Positions 18,402-27,070 of a stretch of 64,000 bases of DNA are shown here, piece after piece (the stretch's first letter is position 1; every line of letters starts with the position of its first letter). The stretch is taken from contig CAZICM010000001.1 in the NCBI GenBank assembly GCA_964537685.1, positions 62,001 to 126,000 on the forward strand, in the 5' to 3' direction. The stretch comes from CAZICM01 sp964537685. Lineage in GTDB: Bacteria > Myxococcota_A > Polyangia > Polyangiales > Polyangiaceae. A model generated the notes under the pieces. That model saw nothing but the letters and a program-made list of their open reading frames with translations. It was not told where the DNA came from and did not search any database. The translations under genes and the position numbers were made by a program.

Positions 18402-18570
18402 GGTGGGGAGTGAGGGCGGACATACGCAAAAAACCTATTGCGGAGCGCTTGAGAACGGACTAGCATCGGCCATGGTCATGGAATCGATCACAACCTGGGG
18501 AGTGGGCATTCGATCGCCGGAATCCTCCGCGAAAACGATCGAAAGCCTCGACTATTGCTGGAGGTTTTTC

Positions 18571-19131
18571 GTGGGCGAGGCGGAAGCACAAAAGGCGGCC
18601 CGAAAGTTGGTTGCACTCCTTGAAGCGGAAAATATCCCCTACGCCATTATCGGGGCGCTGGCGCTCAACGAATACGGCCATAAGCGTGTCACCGTGGACG
18701 TGGATTTGGTGATGAGGGAGGAAGATTTGCGGGCGTTCAAAGCGCGCTGGCTTGGAAAAGGCTATGCTGAGCGCACGCCTGGCACGGGAAAGCTCATCGA
18801 CACGGAATATGGCGTGCATATCGATGTATTGAGCACCGGCCGATTTCCCGGGGACGACAAGCCCAAACCGATTGCCTTTCCGGACCCGGCGACGAGCGCG
18901 GTGCGGGGCGCTCCATTCGCGATGCTTCCACTCCCCCGATGGATTGAGCTTAAGCTTGCCTCAGGCATGGTTGCGCCGCACCGGCTTAAGGATTTGGCCG
19001 ATGTGCAGGAGCTCATACGCAGTGCTCATTTACCGATCGAGCTTGCGGAGGAGCTTCATCCCTGGGTGCGGGATCGATTTCTGGAGCTGTGGCGGGCGGT
19101 GGCGCAGGGGAGTGAGAACGATCCGTTTTAG
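18571..19131 (+). CDS. AbiEii-like nucleotidyltransferase-fold protein
   Basis: This 186-residue protein has the minimal nucleotidyltransferase pattern: AIIGALAL, then RVTVDVDLV, where the two Asp residues would bind metal. The first motif has GA rather than the usual GG/GS. It resembles AbiEii/MNT-type proteins, some of which are toxins that modify tRNA. The GTG at 18571 was chosen because GGAGG lies 6 nt upstream; ATGs at 18472 and 18478 would add a non-conserved extension. No adjacent AbiEi-type antitoxin or HEPN partner is seen. Toxin function is inferred only from fold and neighbourhood. Confidence 0.65.
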   Translation: MGEAEAQKAARKLVALLEAENIPYAIIGALALNEYGHKRVTVDVDLVMREEDLRAFKARWLGKGYAERTPGTGKLIDTEYGVHIDVLSTGRFPGDDKPKPIAFPDPATSAVRGAPFAMLPLPRWIELKLASGMVAPHRLKDLADVQELIRSAHLPIELAEELHPWVRDRFLELWRAVAQGSENDPF

Positions 19132-19177
19132 GGGGTATGTTGGGGTGATGACTCGCCGACGTGCCTTCCCAAAAAAA

Positions 19178-20869
19178 TTACGAATCGTCGGACCATTCCT
19201 CGCTTGCCCATTTAAGCAGCTCGTCCTCTCTTTTTTCAACAGCGACTGGCGTCCAATTCTTGAGAGCAGGTTTCAGCTTTGACGCAATCAACAACCCCGT
19301 TTTGACATATTCATCGGCTTTTTGTGCAGGATCGGAATCCTGAAGTTTCGAATTTAGACGCGGTGGAAGCATAACCAGGTTTCCTAACCGATGTACAAAA
19401 ATTGTCTTCTTGCTCCTTGTAGGCCGGGGTGCCCCATGACTTTGGGGGCATATATGCTCAATGCTGTGCATGGCAGAAGACTGCCAAATCTTTGCCCATT
19501 GTGCGTTATCGAAATTTTGGCCCTGTTCTCTCGCAAGAGACTCTTCATAGCGTTGAAAAAAATACCGGAGCTGCTCTTCCCAGCCTTCATAGCAATTCTG
19601 ATTTCGCAACTCTCCGATGGCATTCTCAATGCTGAACTTGTCTGTGGCAAGGCCGCGTATCCTTTCCAGTGCTTCACTGTGTTTAACGTTATCAGATATC
19701 AAGCTACGCGCGAGCCGAACGAAGTCTCCCACACCCGTTCTAGCGTCTCGCCGGCACATGCCAAAAATCCTAAAGGTGACTTTCTCCCATGCTTTCAACA
19801 ATTCATTTCGCTTTGCTTTCAGCGGTGGGTGAAGTTCGATCGCAACCGCGAGCAATCGGGCGTGGGCTATTTTTGTAACGGCTGTGCGGGTTCGATCGCT
19901 GGTTAGTTTATCCACGGCCTGGACCACAGACAAAATCCAACGAGATATCTCATTGGTACCTTTGATTGAATTTTCTGCAGCCTTTACGAGTGTATCAACG
20001 GCATCTTCTTCACTCAGAACTTTGCTGAGGGAGTCTTCGCTTTTTAGCGTTGCAGCAAATCGCAATGACTCCGAGCTGCGCCCTTGATGCGGGCCAATAC
20101 AGCGATAAATATCACCCCATACGGTGTGCAGCTCATGAATCGTCTCCTTTCGGTTTCCCTTGCTGCTTGTAAAAGCAATACCCATAAGCGTGCTTTTAAG
20201 CCGGTCGAGCCAAGCTACGTCAAGACCACGGCTATTTAGTACTTCAAAAACCGTATATACCGCTGCCTCGTCTTCAATCTCATGAAAGATAAGCGCCAGC
20301 CTATTTTTTAAGATAGCTCCTAATTGGATTCTGGTTCCAGCCCAGCGTTCAACGAATTTCTTGCAATCTGCCATCGCTGCAAGAAGCAATCGATCTGCAA
20401 GTGTTTTGGCCTCAGTCTGCTTCGGATAAGTATTATTGCGAATGAAATTGGCAAAATAGTTACTCGTGTCGTGATTGGTTTGCAGCAGCAAAAGACTATG
20501 ATCGTCGTTCTTGATAAGCAGGCTGTCAATTTCGTCGGCAAGAGCGTTTTCTTTCTTATCTTTTCTGTTGAGCGCTATTGAAAGCGCCTTAAACAAAATA
20601 ACCAGTGTTGTGAGACGCTGTTGACCATCCACAACTTCAATCTCATGGTATTCGTCGGACTCAATAATCTTGCGGCCGCGGTTTAGTCCAACCATTGTGG
20701 CCATGAAATGCACGGAGTCGGAGGCATCTGTGTGCAGCCTCTCGATATCGGAAAAAAGGTTGTTTCTTTGTTTTTCTTCCCAGCTATATGCCCTCTGGTA
20801 GTGTGGAATTCTAAAGAGCCTCCCATTGAGAAGCTCATGCAGTTTTAAGTATTTCGGTTGGATCATCAT
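19178..20869 (-). CDS. DUF262/DUF1524 (GmrSD-like) HNH nuclease
   Basis: This 563-residue protein has an N-terminal DUF262 domain with IPHYQRAYSWE and DGQQRLTTL, and a C-terminal DUF1524 HNH-type domain with EHICPQ and HRLGNLVML. The two together are the single-chain form of GmrS-GmrD type IV restriction enzymes, which cut modified phage DNA using nucleotide hydrolysis. ATG 20869 is preferred; a GTG at 20881 is possible. Composition is richer in A/T codons, Lys and Asn than its neighbours, suggesting horizontal acquisition. It stands alone on this strand. Confidence 0.85.
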   Translation of the reverse strand: MMIQPKYLKLHELLNGRLFRIPHYQRAYSWEEKQRNNLFSDIERLHTDASDSVHFMATMVGLNRGRKIIESDEYHEIEVVDGQQRLTTLVILFKALSIALNRKDKKENALADEIDSLLIKNDDHSLLLLQTNHDTSNYFANFIRNNTYPKQTEAKTLADRLLLAAMADCKKFVERWAGTRIQLGAILKNRLALIFHEIEDEAAVYTVFEVLNSRGLDVAWLDRLKSTLMGIAFTSSKGNRKETIHELHTVWGDIYRCIGPHQGRSSESLRFAATLKSEDSLSKVLSEEDAVDTLVKAAENSIKGTNEISRWILSVVQAVDKLTSDRTRTAVTKIAHARLLAVAIELHPPLKAKRNELLKAWEKVTFRIFGMCRRDARTGVGDFVRLARSLISDNVKHSEALERIRGLATDKFSIENAIGELRNQNCYEGWEEQLRYFFQRYEESLAREQGQNFDNAQWAKIWQSSAMHSIEHICPQSHGAPRPTRSKKTIFVHRLGNLVMLPPRLNSKLQDSDPAQKADEYVKTGLLIASKLKPALKNWTPVAVEKREDELLKWASEEWSDDS

Positions 20870-20881
20870 GGCAATACTCAC

Positions 20882-21170
20882 CGGGGTTGTGGATTGTCCA
20901 AAGCCGTGAAATGGTGTGGTGTCCGGTCACACGACGGCAGAATCGGTAATGTTTTGGCGATGACACGTACACCGGATTGCGATGCTAGAAGATCACGAAA
21001 TGGATCGCAAGAGGATTGCGAGCACATCCAAGAAAAGCGTTAATGCATTGCGCGCAATCACCTTTGCGGATCTGCTCAAGATCGAAATGAGCACGGGTAT
21101 GGATAAGCGATGGGCTGAAGGCTGGCAGGGGCGCAAATGCCAAAGCCGTTCAAAATCTACCCAAAAGTTC
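20882..21170. other. intergenic region between DUF262 gene and PD-(D/E)XK module
   Basis: The stretch between the divergent nuclease genes has no convincing gene. A short plus-strand frame (20982-21191) and a minus-strand frame (20993-21328) lack ribosome binding sites and protein-like composition. A short inverted repeat GTGT...ACAC is present near 20915-20933. The plus-strand frame could be a gene remnant, but nothing recognisable is encoded. Confidence 0.4.
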
Positions 21171-21199
21171 TTGAGAAGTGCTTCGTTGTAGACTAGCAT
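21171..21199 (+). promoter_or_regulatory. sigma-70-type promoter for the 21.3-22.2 kb module
   Basis: TTGAGA (21171-21176) and TAGCAT (21194-21199) are separated by exactly 17 bases, close to the sigma-70 consensus. The expected start near 21206 would give a leader of about 85 nt before the ATG at 21291. Confidence 0.45.
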
Positions 21200-21238
21200 A
21201 TATACACGATCACTTGCATGAGCTGTGAGATGCGGTTG

Positions 21239-21274
21239 CCCAGGTGGTGAAAACAATCCTTTCAGGGACCTGGG
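21239..21274 (+). promoter_or_regulatory. hairpin in the leader just before the ribosome binding site
   Basis: CCCAGGT (21239-21245) and ACCTGGG (21268-21274) form a perfect 7-bp stem with a 22-nt loop, followed by TTTATGGAGG, where GGAGG is the ribosome binding site of the next gene. The position suits control of transcription elongation or translation, but could be chance. Confidence 0.35.
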
Positions 21275-21290
21275 TTTATGGAGGTTGACC

Positions 21291-21596
21291 ATGAAAAAGA
21301 GCAATGTTTCGACGGAGCCGCTGGTCATCGAGGTTGTAAGCGAGACGGATGGCTATGCCTATCAACTGGATCCGGATAGCCGCCTACGAATACGCAAGAA
21401 TGTTCCCAATGTCTCCCCGGCGGGTCGCCTGTTCGTTGGGTATGATACAAAGAACGATTTTGAGAAGATCCATGGTGACATGGGACTTCAGATCGCTAGA
21501 CTACTGACCGGTCTGCCTCAAGAGCAGATGGAGAAGCTTGGAGGCATAGAATTTTTTGATGTCAAGAATGATCGGCGTGTGAGGCTAAGCCGATAA
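21291..21596 (+). CDS. small protein of coupled two-gene module, hypothetical
   Basis: This 101-residue protein has a clear ATG with GGAGG at 6 nt. It begins with beta-like segments (LVIEVVSE, YAYQLDP) and ends with an acidic and basic helix region. No family is recognised. Its stop overlaps the next start by one base (TAATG), so the two proteins are almost certainly made together. A regulatory or immunity role toward the downstream nuclease-like protein is a guess from arrangement only. Confidence 0.65.
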   Translation: MKKSNVSTEPLVIEVVSETDGYAYQLDPDSRLRIRKNVPNVSPAGRLFVGYDTKNDFEKIHGDMGLQIARLLTGLPQEQMEKLGGIEFFDVKNDRRVRLSR

Positions 21597-22192
21597 TGTC
21601 CACGGGAGAGCCAACAACATGGGATGTGGATCGGCGGGGACGGGGTGTATCAGCCGAATATGCCACCATGTCCGAGTTTATTATCCGCGGATTCAATGTA
21701 GCGGTACCTATTATCGACGACGGCGATGATGTTGTCATATTGGATAAGGAATCGCAGGTTTGGCGAGTCCAAATCAAGTCGAGCACAGCCAAGGAGCGTC
21801 AAGACGGCCATTGTTCCTGTGAGTGGTATGTTCCACAAGCTCAGGTAAGGAACCCCGACGGTAAGGTGGCTCTCTGGTATTGTCTCGTGACAAGGCATCC
21901 AAAAGGGTACTGGAGCGATTTTCTTATCCTCCCAAGGGACGAGTTGCGCTTTCTTATCGAGAAGGCGGGTATCGGCCGGGGTAAAGGGAAGAAAGACGAC
22001 GGTGACCGAGAAGATGGTCAACGGGAAGATGAGTGGAGGCTACCTATGCGCTTGTATGAGAACCGAATTGAAGTCTCTGCCCCAACGCTTGGAACTGATT
22101 TTAAGATAGATTTGCAAGTCTATCGGAGCAATTGGGAATTCAAAAGGTATCAAAAACACTTTGATGATATTATTATCGGCGCCACCAGTTAA
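21596..22192 (+). CDS. PD-(D/E)XK nuclease-like protein
   Basis: This 198-residue protein fits the order of the PD-(D/E)XK fold: a helix with Glu21 (GVSAEYATMSEFIIRGF), then DDGDDVVI (Asp41-Asp45), then WRVQIKSS (Gln59-x-Lys61). The third motif has Gln for the usual Asp/Glu, as in several endonuclease and resolvase families. It resembles small DUF4365 or intron-associated endonucleases. The C-terminal half is charged and unassigned. The ATG overlaps the upstream stop. Location next to a DUF262 nuclease and a TIR protein suggests an antiviral role, not shown directly. Confidence 0.65.
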   Translation: MSTGEPTTWDVDRRGRGVSAEYATMSEFIIRGFNVAVPIIDDGDDVVILDKESQVWRVQIKSSTAKERQDGHCSCEWYVPQAQVRNPDGKVALWYCLVTRHPKGYWSDFLILPRDELRFLIEKAGIGRGKGKKDDGDREDGQREDEWRLPMRLYENRIEVSAPTLGTDFKIDLQVYRSNWEFKRYQKHFDDIIIGATS

Positions 22193-22210
22193 CGCAGGTA
22201 GAGGTTCGCT

Positions 22211-24514
22211 ATGACATCGACACGCTTTTCCTTGATATCTCTCGCTTTGCTCGCTGCTTGCAGCAGTAATGGGAACAATCCCCCAGACAAGTCCAACACC
22301 ACAACCGTCTTGCCGCCTTGTACCAATTGCACGCCCACCGGCGACCGTACCTTTGCCCTGCCTTCGCCCGCGAGTGCCGCTCTCTGGACCACTACGCCCA
22401 TGGACAAAGTGCTCCGCGAGGCCGTTCCTCCCTCAACCCAGGGCCAAAAACTTCAGATTTCAGCCGCCAAAAATGAATTCGAGCCTTTGGTCTTTGTCGT
22501 TCATCCCAAGGCCAATGCCACCGTCTCTATCTCCCTCTCCGATTTTAATGGCCCAGGGACCATCGGTGCTTCGGAAATTCGCCGGGTGGGTTATGTGCAA
22601 ATCTCCGAGCCCTCCGATGCTTCGAGTATCAAAACCAATTTAATGCCCGATCCCCTGCATCCCATGGCTTTTGGGCAATCGATGAATCTGGAAGGGGGCA
22701 TGAATCATCCTTTTTGGATCACCGTTCATGTGCCCGCCGATGCCCCAGCCGGTGATTATACGGCCAGCTTGAAGATCAATATCGATGGAGTGGATAGCGA
22801 GATACCCGTAGGGCTTCATGTCTTTAATTTTGCATTGCCCGCCGAGATTGGTTTTGATGGCAATTGGAATAGCAGTTTCCAAGCGCTGGGCGGCTCCGAA
22901 AGCCTCGAAAAAGTCAAGCAGTTAAAACAGTTTTTCTATGACCACCGGCTGGTCCCCTCCAGCGTCGCTTGGCCCGCAGGGCTGAATTATACCGGAGGGA
23001 TTAACTACGATTGCGCCACCGCTTCATTTACCGAAGAGAATAATCCTTATGATTTTTCTCAGCTCGGGCCGGAGTATATCGACGGCACAGGCTGGAATGG
23101 CACGGGATTTCCCTCCTTTGAGATTATGCAGTTTGTGAATAACTCCACGCCCCGGCCTCAAGATTTCTGCGGCGTGGACCGGGGGCCCGATCACTTTGGA
23201 ACGGCAGCCTATAATGCGGAGTGGCAAAAGTTGCTATCCGCGCTGAATAGCTATTTAAAGGCGCACAACTGGACCGGAAAGGGATATTATTATGTCCAAA
23301 ATGAGCCCCAGGGCCAGGAAGACTACGATATTGCCGCGTTTTTGGCCAAGCTAAGCAAAGAAGCGGCGCCCGATATGCGTATCGCGATCAGCGAGGAGCC
23401 CAAGCCCGAAATCGCCGAGCATCCTATGGCGGGCGGGGCAAGCTATGATCTATGGTGGGCCGATTTATCGCACTTTGAGCCCAATTATGCAAAAACCCGC
23501 CAAAGCCTAGGGGAAGAAGTATGGTGGTATTTTTTGTATGGGGATCTGCCTCCTCATTTCAATCCGATTACCATCGATCATGCCGGTATTGAGTCGCGCA
23601 TCGCGTTTTGGGCGGCATGGAAGTATCGTATCCGGGGTTTTGCCTATTATTCGGTGACGGGATGGGGAAATGACCCTTATAGCAATCCAAAGCCTCAGGG
23701 CACCAATCAAAACGGCGATGGATTTTTATTGTATCCGCCTGAAAATGGCGAATTGGTATCGAGTATACGCTGGGAATTGCTAAGGGAAGGCGTCGAGGAT
23801 TTTGAATATCTAAAGCTCGCGGCGGGAGGGCAAATCCCGCTGACGCCCGATCAGCAGGCGGGCTGTGATAGCTCGGCGGCGAGCGCGGTTTCATCGACGA
23901 CTTCCTATACCCGGGATAGCTCGGCGCTGATGCATTTAAGGGATGAACTCGGCGCTTTTCTGGAAGGGAAGGCCAATGGCTGTCCAGTGCTATCGTCCAA
24001 GCCCGAGGGCGCTCATCCCAAGGCGGCCTATTATATTAACTTTCAAGATCCGGCCGGGCAGCCCGCCGCCGATCCCCTGGATATCGATGGGCATACCTGG
24101 TTAAAAATCGGCTGGGATGCCTATGATCCAAAGAAAGGATTTGGATGGTCCGGGCCTTATATCGGGGATGCAACGATTATGAAATATCAATATCTCGATG
24201 GAGCCCCCGTGAATGAGCTTCAAAAGAGCATTATATTTAATGATTACGGGCGCACGGATACCTTTGTATGGGATATCGAAAATGGTAAATACGATGTGAC
24301 GGTATCCATAGGCTGGCAAGATAAAGATTATTTAAAGAACCGCGTGGTGGTCGAGGGCGCCGTGCTCTTTGATAATGTGGCTACAACGGTATCCGAACCC
24401 TATAAGACGGCCACCATCACGGTGGATGTGAGCGATGGCAATGTGACCATGGAAGCTGGTCAGCAGGACGAATACACCATGCTCAATTGGATGAGCATTG
24501 TCCCAGCTCCCTAG
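22211..24514 (+). CDS. GH123/DUF4091-type glycoside hydrolase lipoprotein
   Basis: This 767-residue protein has a lipoprotein signal (LALLAAC) and a Thr/Pro/Cys-rich linker. A GH123-like N-terminal beta domain and catalytic (beta/alpha) barrel follow, ending with the DUF4091 motif SIRWELLREGVEDFEYL. The C-terminal ~160 residues form a malectin/CBM-like beta-sandwich (IGWDAYDPKKGFGW). Relatives act on N-acetylgalactosaminides, but the substrate here is not visible. It is probably displayed on the outer membrane. A GAGG ribosome site lies 6 nt upstream. Its TAG stop lies in a CTAG palindrome shared with the convergent gene. Confidence 0.8.
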   Translation: MTSTRFSLISLALLAACSSNGNNPPDKSNTTTVLPPCTNCTPTGDRTFALPSPASAALWTTTPMDKVLREAVPPSTQGQKLQISAAKNEFEPLVFVVHPKANATVSISLSDFNGPGTIGASEIRRVGYVQISEPSDASSIKTNLMPDPLHPMAFGQSMNLEGGMNHPFWITVHVPADAPAGDYTASLKINIDGVDSEIPVGLHVFNFALPAEIGFDGNWNSSFQALGGSESLEKVKQLKQFFYDHRLVPSSVAWPAGLNYTGGINYDCATASFTEENNPYDFSQLGPEYIDGTGWNGTGFPSFEIMQFVNNSTPRPQDFCGVDRGPDHFGTAAYNAEWQKLLSALNSYLKAHNWTGKGYYYVQNEPQGQEDYDIAAFLAKLSKEAAPDMRIAISEEPKPEIAEHPMAGGASYDLWWADLSHFEPNYAKTRQSLGEEVWWYFLYGDLPPHFNPITIDHAGIESRIAFWAAWKYRIRGFAYYSVTGWGNDPYSNPKPQGTNQNGDGFLLYPPENGELVSSIRWELLREGVEDFEYLKLAAGGQIPLTPDQQAGCDSSAASAVSSTTSYTRDSSALMHLRDELGAFLEGKANGCPVLSSKPEGAHPKAAYYINFQDPAGQPAADPLDIDGHTWLKIGWDAYDPKKGFGWSGPYIGDATIMKYQYLDGAPVNELQKSIIFNDYGRTDTFVWDIENGKYDVTVSIGWQDKDYLKNRVVVEGAVLFDNVATTVSEPYKTATITVDVSDGNVTMEAGQQDEYTMLNWMSIVPAP

Positions 24515-25650
24515 CGAAGCTCGTCCACGCAGCGCAACAGCGCCTCCACAACCGATCTTCCAAAGGCCCGGCTCCGTTCGGTCGACCAGCCGCTCTCTTC
24601 ATTGGGCCGATTGGCATTGTCCTTAAATGGCATCTCCAGTCCCATGGATAGGCAATCAAAACGATTGGCCACGTACTCGGTTGCCAGCCTTAAATCGGCT
24701 TGCCCGGGAGGATCGCGATCGTAGCCGTATTCCCGCTGAAATTCCCGATCGATCTCCATCAGCGCGCTACAAAACACATCCTCCAGCCAGGCGATGCGCT
24801 CGGTGTAGTCGGGATTGCCCTCTGTCCCAAATGCAAATACATAAGGAATAGACTCTTCGCCGTGGATATCCAAAAATAAATCTACCCCCATCTCCGCAAT
24901 CGCTTCCCGAACCAAATAGACTTCCGGGCTCGTTTCCAGCGCGGTATCCAGCCACTCGCGGTTTAAATCCCGGCCCAATGCATTGGTTCGATGATTCCCT
25001 CGGGCGCATCCATCGGGATTCATACGGGGAACCACAAAGACAATGGCCCGCTCGAGAAGCTCGGCCGTCACGGAATCGTCGCGTTCCAGGAGCTTTTGAA
25101 GGATGCCTTCCACACAATAGGCCGCCATGGTCTCACCGGGGTGTTGATGCGCTATAATCCAAATATGTCGGCGGCTTTCCACCATATCGTTCCAGGGCGC
25201 ACCAAAGATAAGCAGGGAAACAGGCCGTCCATCGAGGCTTTGACCCAGCGTCATGATATCGGCATGGGCGGAATTCTGGACTTCGGCCAATAGGCCCTCC
25301 ATGCGATCGCTGGGATAGGGGGCATGATAAGCATAGGTAATGAGATGATTTTCGGGGGTATGGCGAATGACAAGCTTGTGGCCATCGAATTCGGTGGGAA
25401 CCCTAAACCAATGTTCGCCATTGTAGGAAGCGAGCGCCCGGAAATTGTGCCAAGCGCCTGGAAACGAAGCTTCTCCTGCGTTTTCGATTGAAAAGACGGA
25501 TGCAATCCCCTGGGCTCCCCGGACCCGGAAACAAAACCATTGTTTAAAATCGGATGCATTGTCGGCTTTGAGCGCAAGGCGAATGGCGGATGGATCGGAG
25601 GCGTCGAGGATATCGATGCTTGCGGCTTCAAAGTCGGTTTCGATTTGCAT
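24511..25650 (-). CDS. M14 zinc carboxypeptidase (cytosolic carboxypeptidase-like)
   Basis: This 379-residue protein has the M14B N-terminal beta domain followed by the carboxypeptidase fold. Zinc ligands are His170 and Glu173 (HPGE) and His263 (DIHGEE). Substrate-binding NPDG and NREW and the C-terminal catalytic Glu in GLEMPF are present. No signal peptide is seen, so it acts in the cytoplasm, as do bacterial relatives of deglutamylases. ATG 25650 was chosen because the upstream extension overlaps rsmB. It may be the last gene of the rseP-rsmB transcript (37 bp gap). Confidence 0.87.
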   Translation of the reverse strand: MQIETDFEAASIDILDASDPSAIRLALKADNASDFKQWFCFRVRGAQGIASVFSIENAGEASFPGAWHNFRALASYNGEHWFRVPTEFDGHKLVIRHTPENHLITYAYHAPYPSDRMEGLLAEVQNSAHADIMTLGQSLDGRPVSLLIFGAPWNDMVESRRHIWIIAHQHPGETMAAYCVEGILQKLLERDDSVTAELLERAIVFVVPRMNPDGCARGNHRTNALGRDLNREWLDTALETSPEVYLVREAIAEMGVDLFLDIHGEESIPYVFAFGTEGNPDYTERIAWLEDVFCSALMEIDREFQREYGYDRDPPGQADLRLATEYVANRFDCLSMGLEMPFKDNANRPNEESGWSTERSRAFGRSVVEALLRCVDELR

Positions 25651-25687
25651 GGCTATTTGCAAATATTCCCCTGGGTTCTGGGCGCCC

Positions 25688-27070
25688 CTACCCAAGAACC
25701 CTAAAACTCGCCAAAAAATACCCGTCCGTCCCTTGAACATGGGGCAAGAGCCTTAACATGCTTTGTCCTTCCCCCGCCATACCCGAGATCCGCTTGTCCT
25801 CAAAGGGCGATAGAATCAGCGTTCTCCCTTCCACCGCGCCCGGCCTAAGCGCCCGCTCTACCACCTCTTCCGCCTCTTCCCGAAGCACACTGCATACCGC
25901 ATATACAAGCCTTCCACCCACCCGCGCCCGGCTCGCCGCCCGCTTTAGAATCGCCGTCTGCAAGGCCGATAGCCGTTTAATATCATCAGCCTTCCGATGT
26001 AACGCGATCTCGGGCCTTCTTCTCAGCGTTCCCGTTCCTGAACAGGGGGCATCCAATAAAATGGCATCATAGTCCCCCGGTACTTCTCCCACGCCCTCTT
26101 CCCAGTTGATGGTGTATGTCCGCGAAACCTTGGCTCCCGATGGACCTTCTCTCAGCTCTCTCAGCTTCGATGCGTAAAGATCCGCAGCGTCGACAGTGCC
26201 TCTTTCCCCCACACCGTAGGCCAATAACCATGCCTTGTTTCCATGGCCCGCGCATGCATCCAATATCCGTTCCCCAGGCCGCGCACCCAGCGAAAGCGCT
26301 ACCAGTTGAGCCCCTTCTTCCTGGACAATCCACGCCTTGCCCGCGCCGGGCAGCTTTCGAGGATCGCCCGCGTGGCTGAGCAAGATTCCATGAGGCGAGT
26401 GCTGGCAGGGCTGAACCATTCCCTCGGGGGCCGCCTCTTGAATGCGCTTGAGCCATTCCCCCTGGTCTTCTCCCGGCCATACACATAAAACAAGGGGAGG
26501 GGGAACGGGACCAGCTTCGATATAGGCGTTGGCGCCTTCTTTGCCCAGGCTAAGACTCAGCCGTTTGGACAGCCAAGAGGGCACGCTCGCTTGAACCGCG
26601 TCGCCTAGGCTTGGGCGTCCCGAGCGGGATATTTCTTCGGAAAAACGCCGGAGAATCGCGTTGCAGAAGGCCGAAGGACCTTTGCCGGCGGCGGTCCGCA
26701 CACCGGAAACGGCCTCGTTGACGGCCGCAAAAGGTGGAATTCGATCTAAAAATGCAATGGAATAGGCGCCCATCAGCAGATGAGCCTGGGCCGCGGGAGC
26801 CAATTGTATGCCTTTGTTGGATCGGGGAGTTTGATGATGGGCGAGGCGCGATAGTAAAAAAGGCCCCGTTCTAAGCACTCCATACAAAAGTTCGGTGGCC
26901 AGTGCGATATCCCGGGGATCGACGCGCCCACCGCTGGATGCCTGGGCCTTGGATATCTCTGCGTCGAGCGCGGCGCGGGCATAGGCCGATTGCGTATACA
27001 CCCGGGTTAATGCGATGGCCGCCAATTCCCTTGCGCCGCCGATGGCTTTGCCTGTTGGCTGATTATTCAA
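25688..27070 (-). CDS. rsmB: 16S rRNA m5C967 methyltransferase RsmB
   Basis: This 460-residue protein has an N-terminal NusB-like RNA-binding domain (~1-150) and a C-terminal SAM-dependent methyltransferase. The SAM motif is DACAGHGNK. The RsmB/Nop2 catalytic motifs are DAPCSGTGTLRRRPEI (motif IV Cys) and VYAVCSVLREE (motif VI Cys nucleophile). It methylates C967 of 16S rRNA in relatives. The start is a TTG that overlaps the rseP stop, with AAGGAG 4 nt upstream, so the two are translationally linked. Confidence 0.92.
   Translation of the reverse strand: MNNQPTGKAIGGARELAAIALTRVYTQSAYARAALDAEISKAQASSGGRVDPRDIALATELLYGVLRTGPFLLSRLAHHQTPRSNKGIQLAPAAQAHLLMGAYSIAFLDRIPPFAAVNEAVSGVRTAAGKGPSAFCNAILRRFSEEISRSGRPSLGDAVQASVPSWLSKRLSLSLGKEGANAYIEAGPVPPPLVLCVWPGEDQGEWLKRIQEAAPEGMVQPCQHSPHGILLSHAGDPRKLPGAGKAWIVQEEGAQLVALSLGARPGERILDACAGHGNKAWLLAYGVGERGTVDAADLYASKLRELREGPSGAKVSRTYTINWEEGVGEVPGDYDAILLDAPCSGTGTLRRRPEIALHRKADDIKRLSALQTAILKRAASRARVGGRLVYAVCSVLREEAEEVVERALRPGAVEGRTLILSPFEDKRISGMAGEGQSMLRLLPHVQGTDGYFLASFRVLG

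Noticed and set aside
20982..21328. Short frames on both strands upstream of the PD-(D/E)XK module
   Set aside because: No ribosome sites, no family features and overlap with the promoter; at best a gene remnant.
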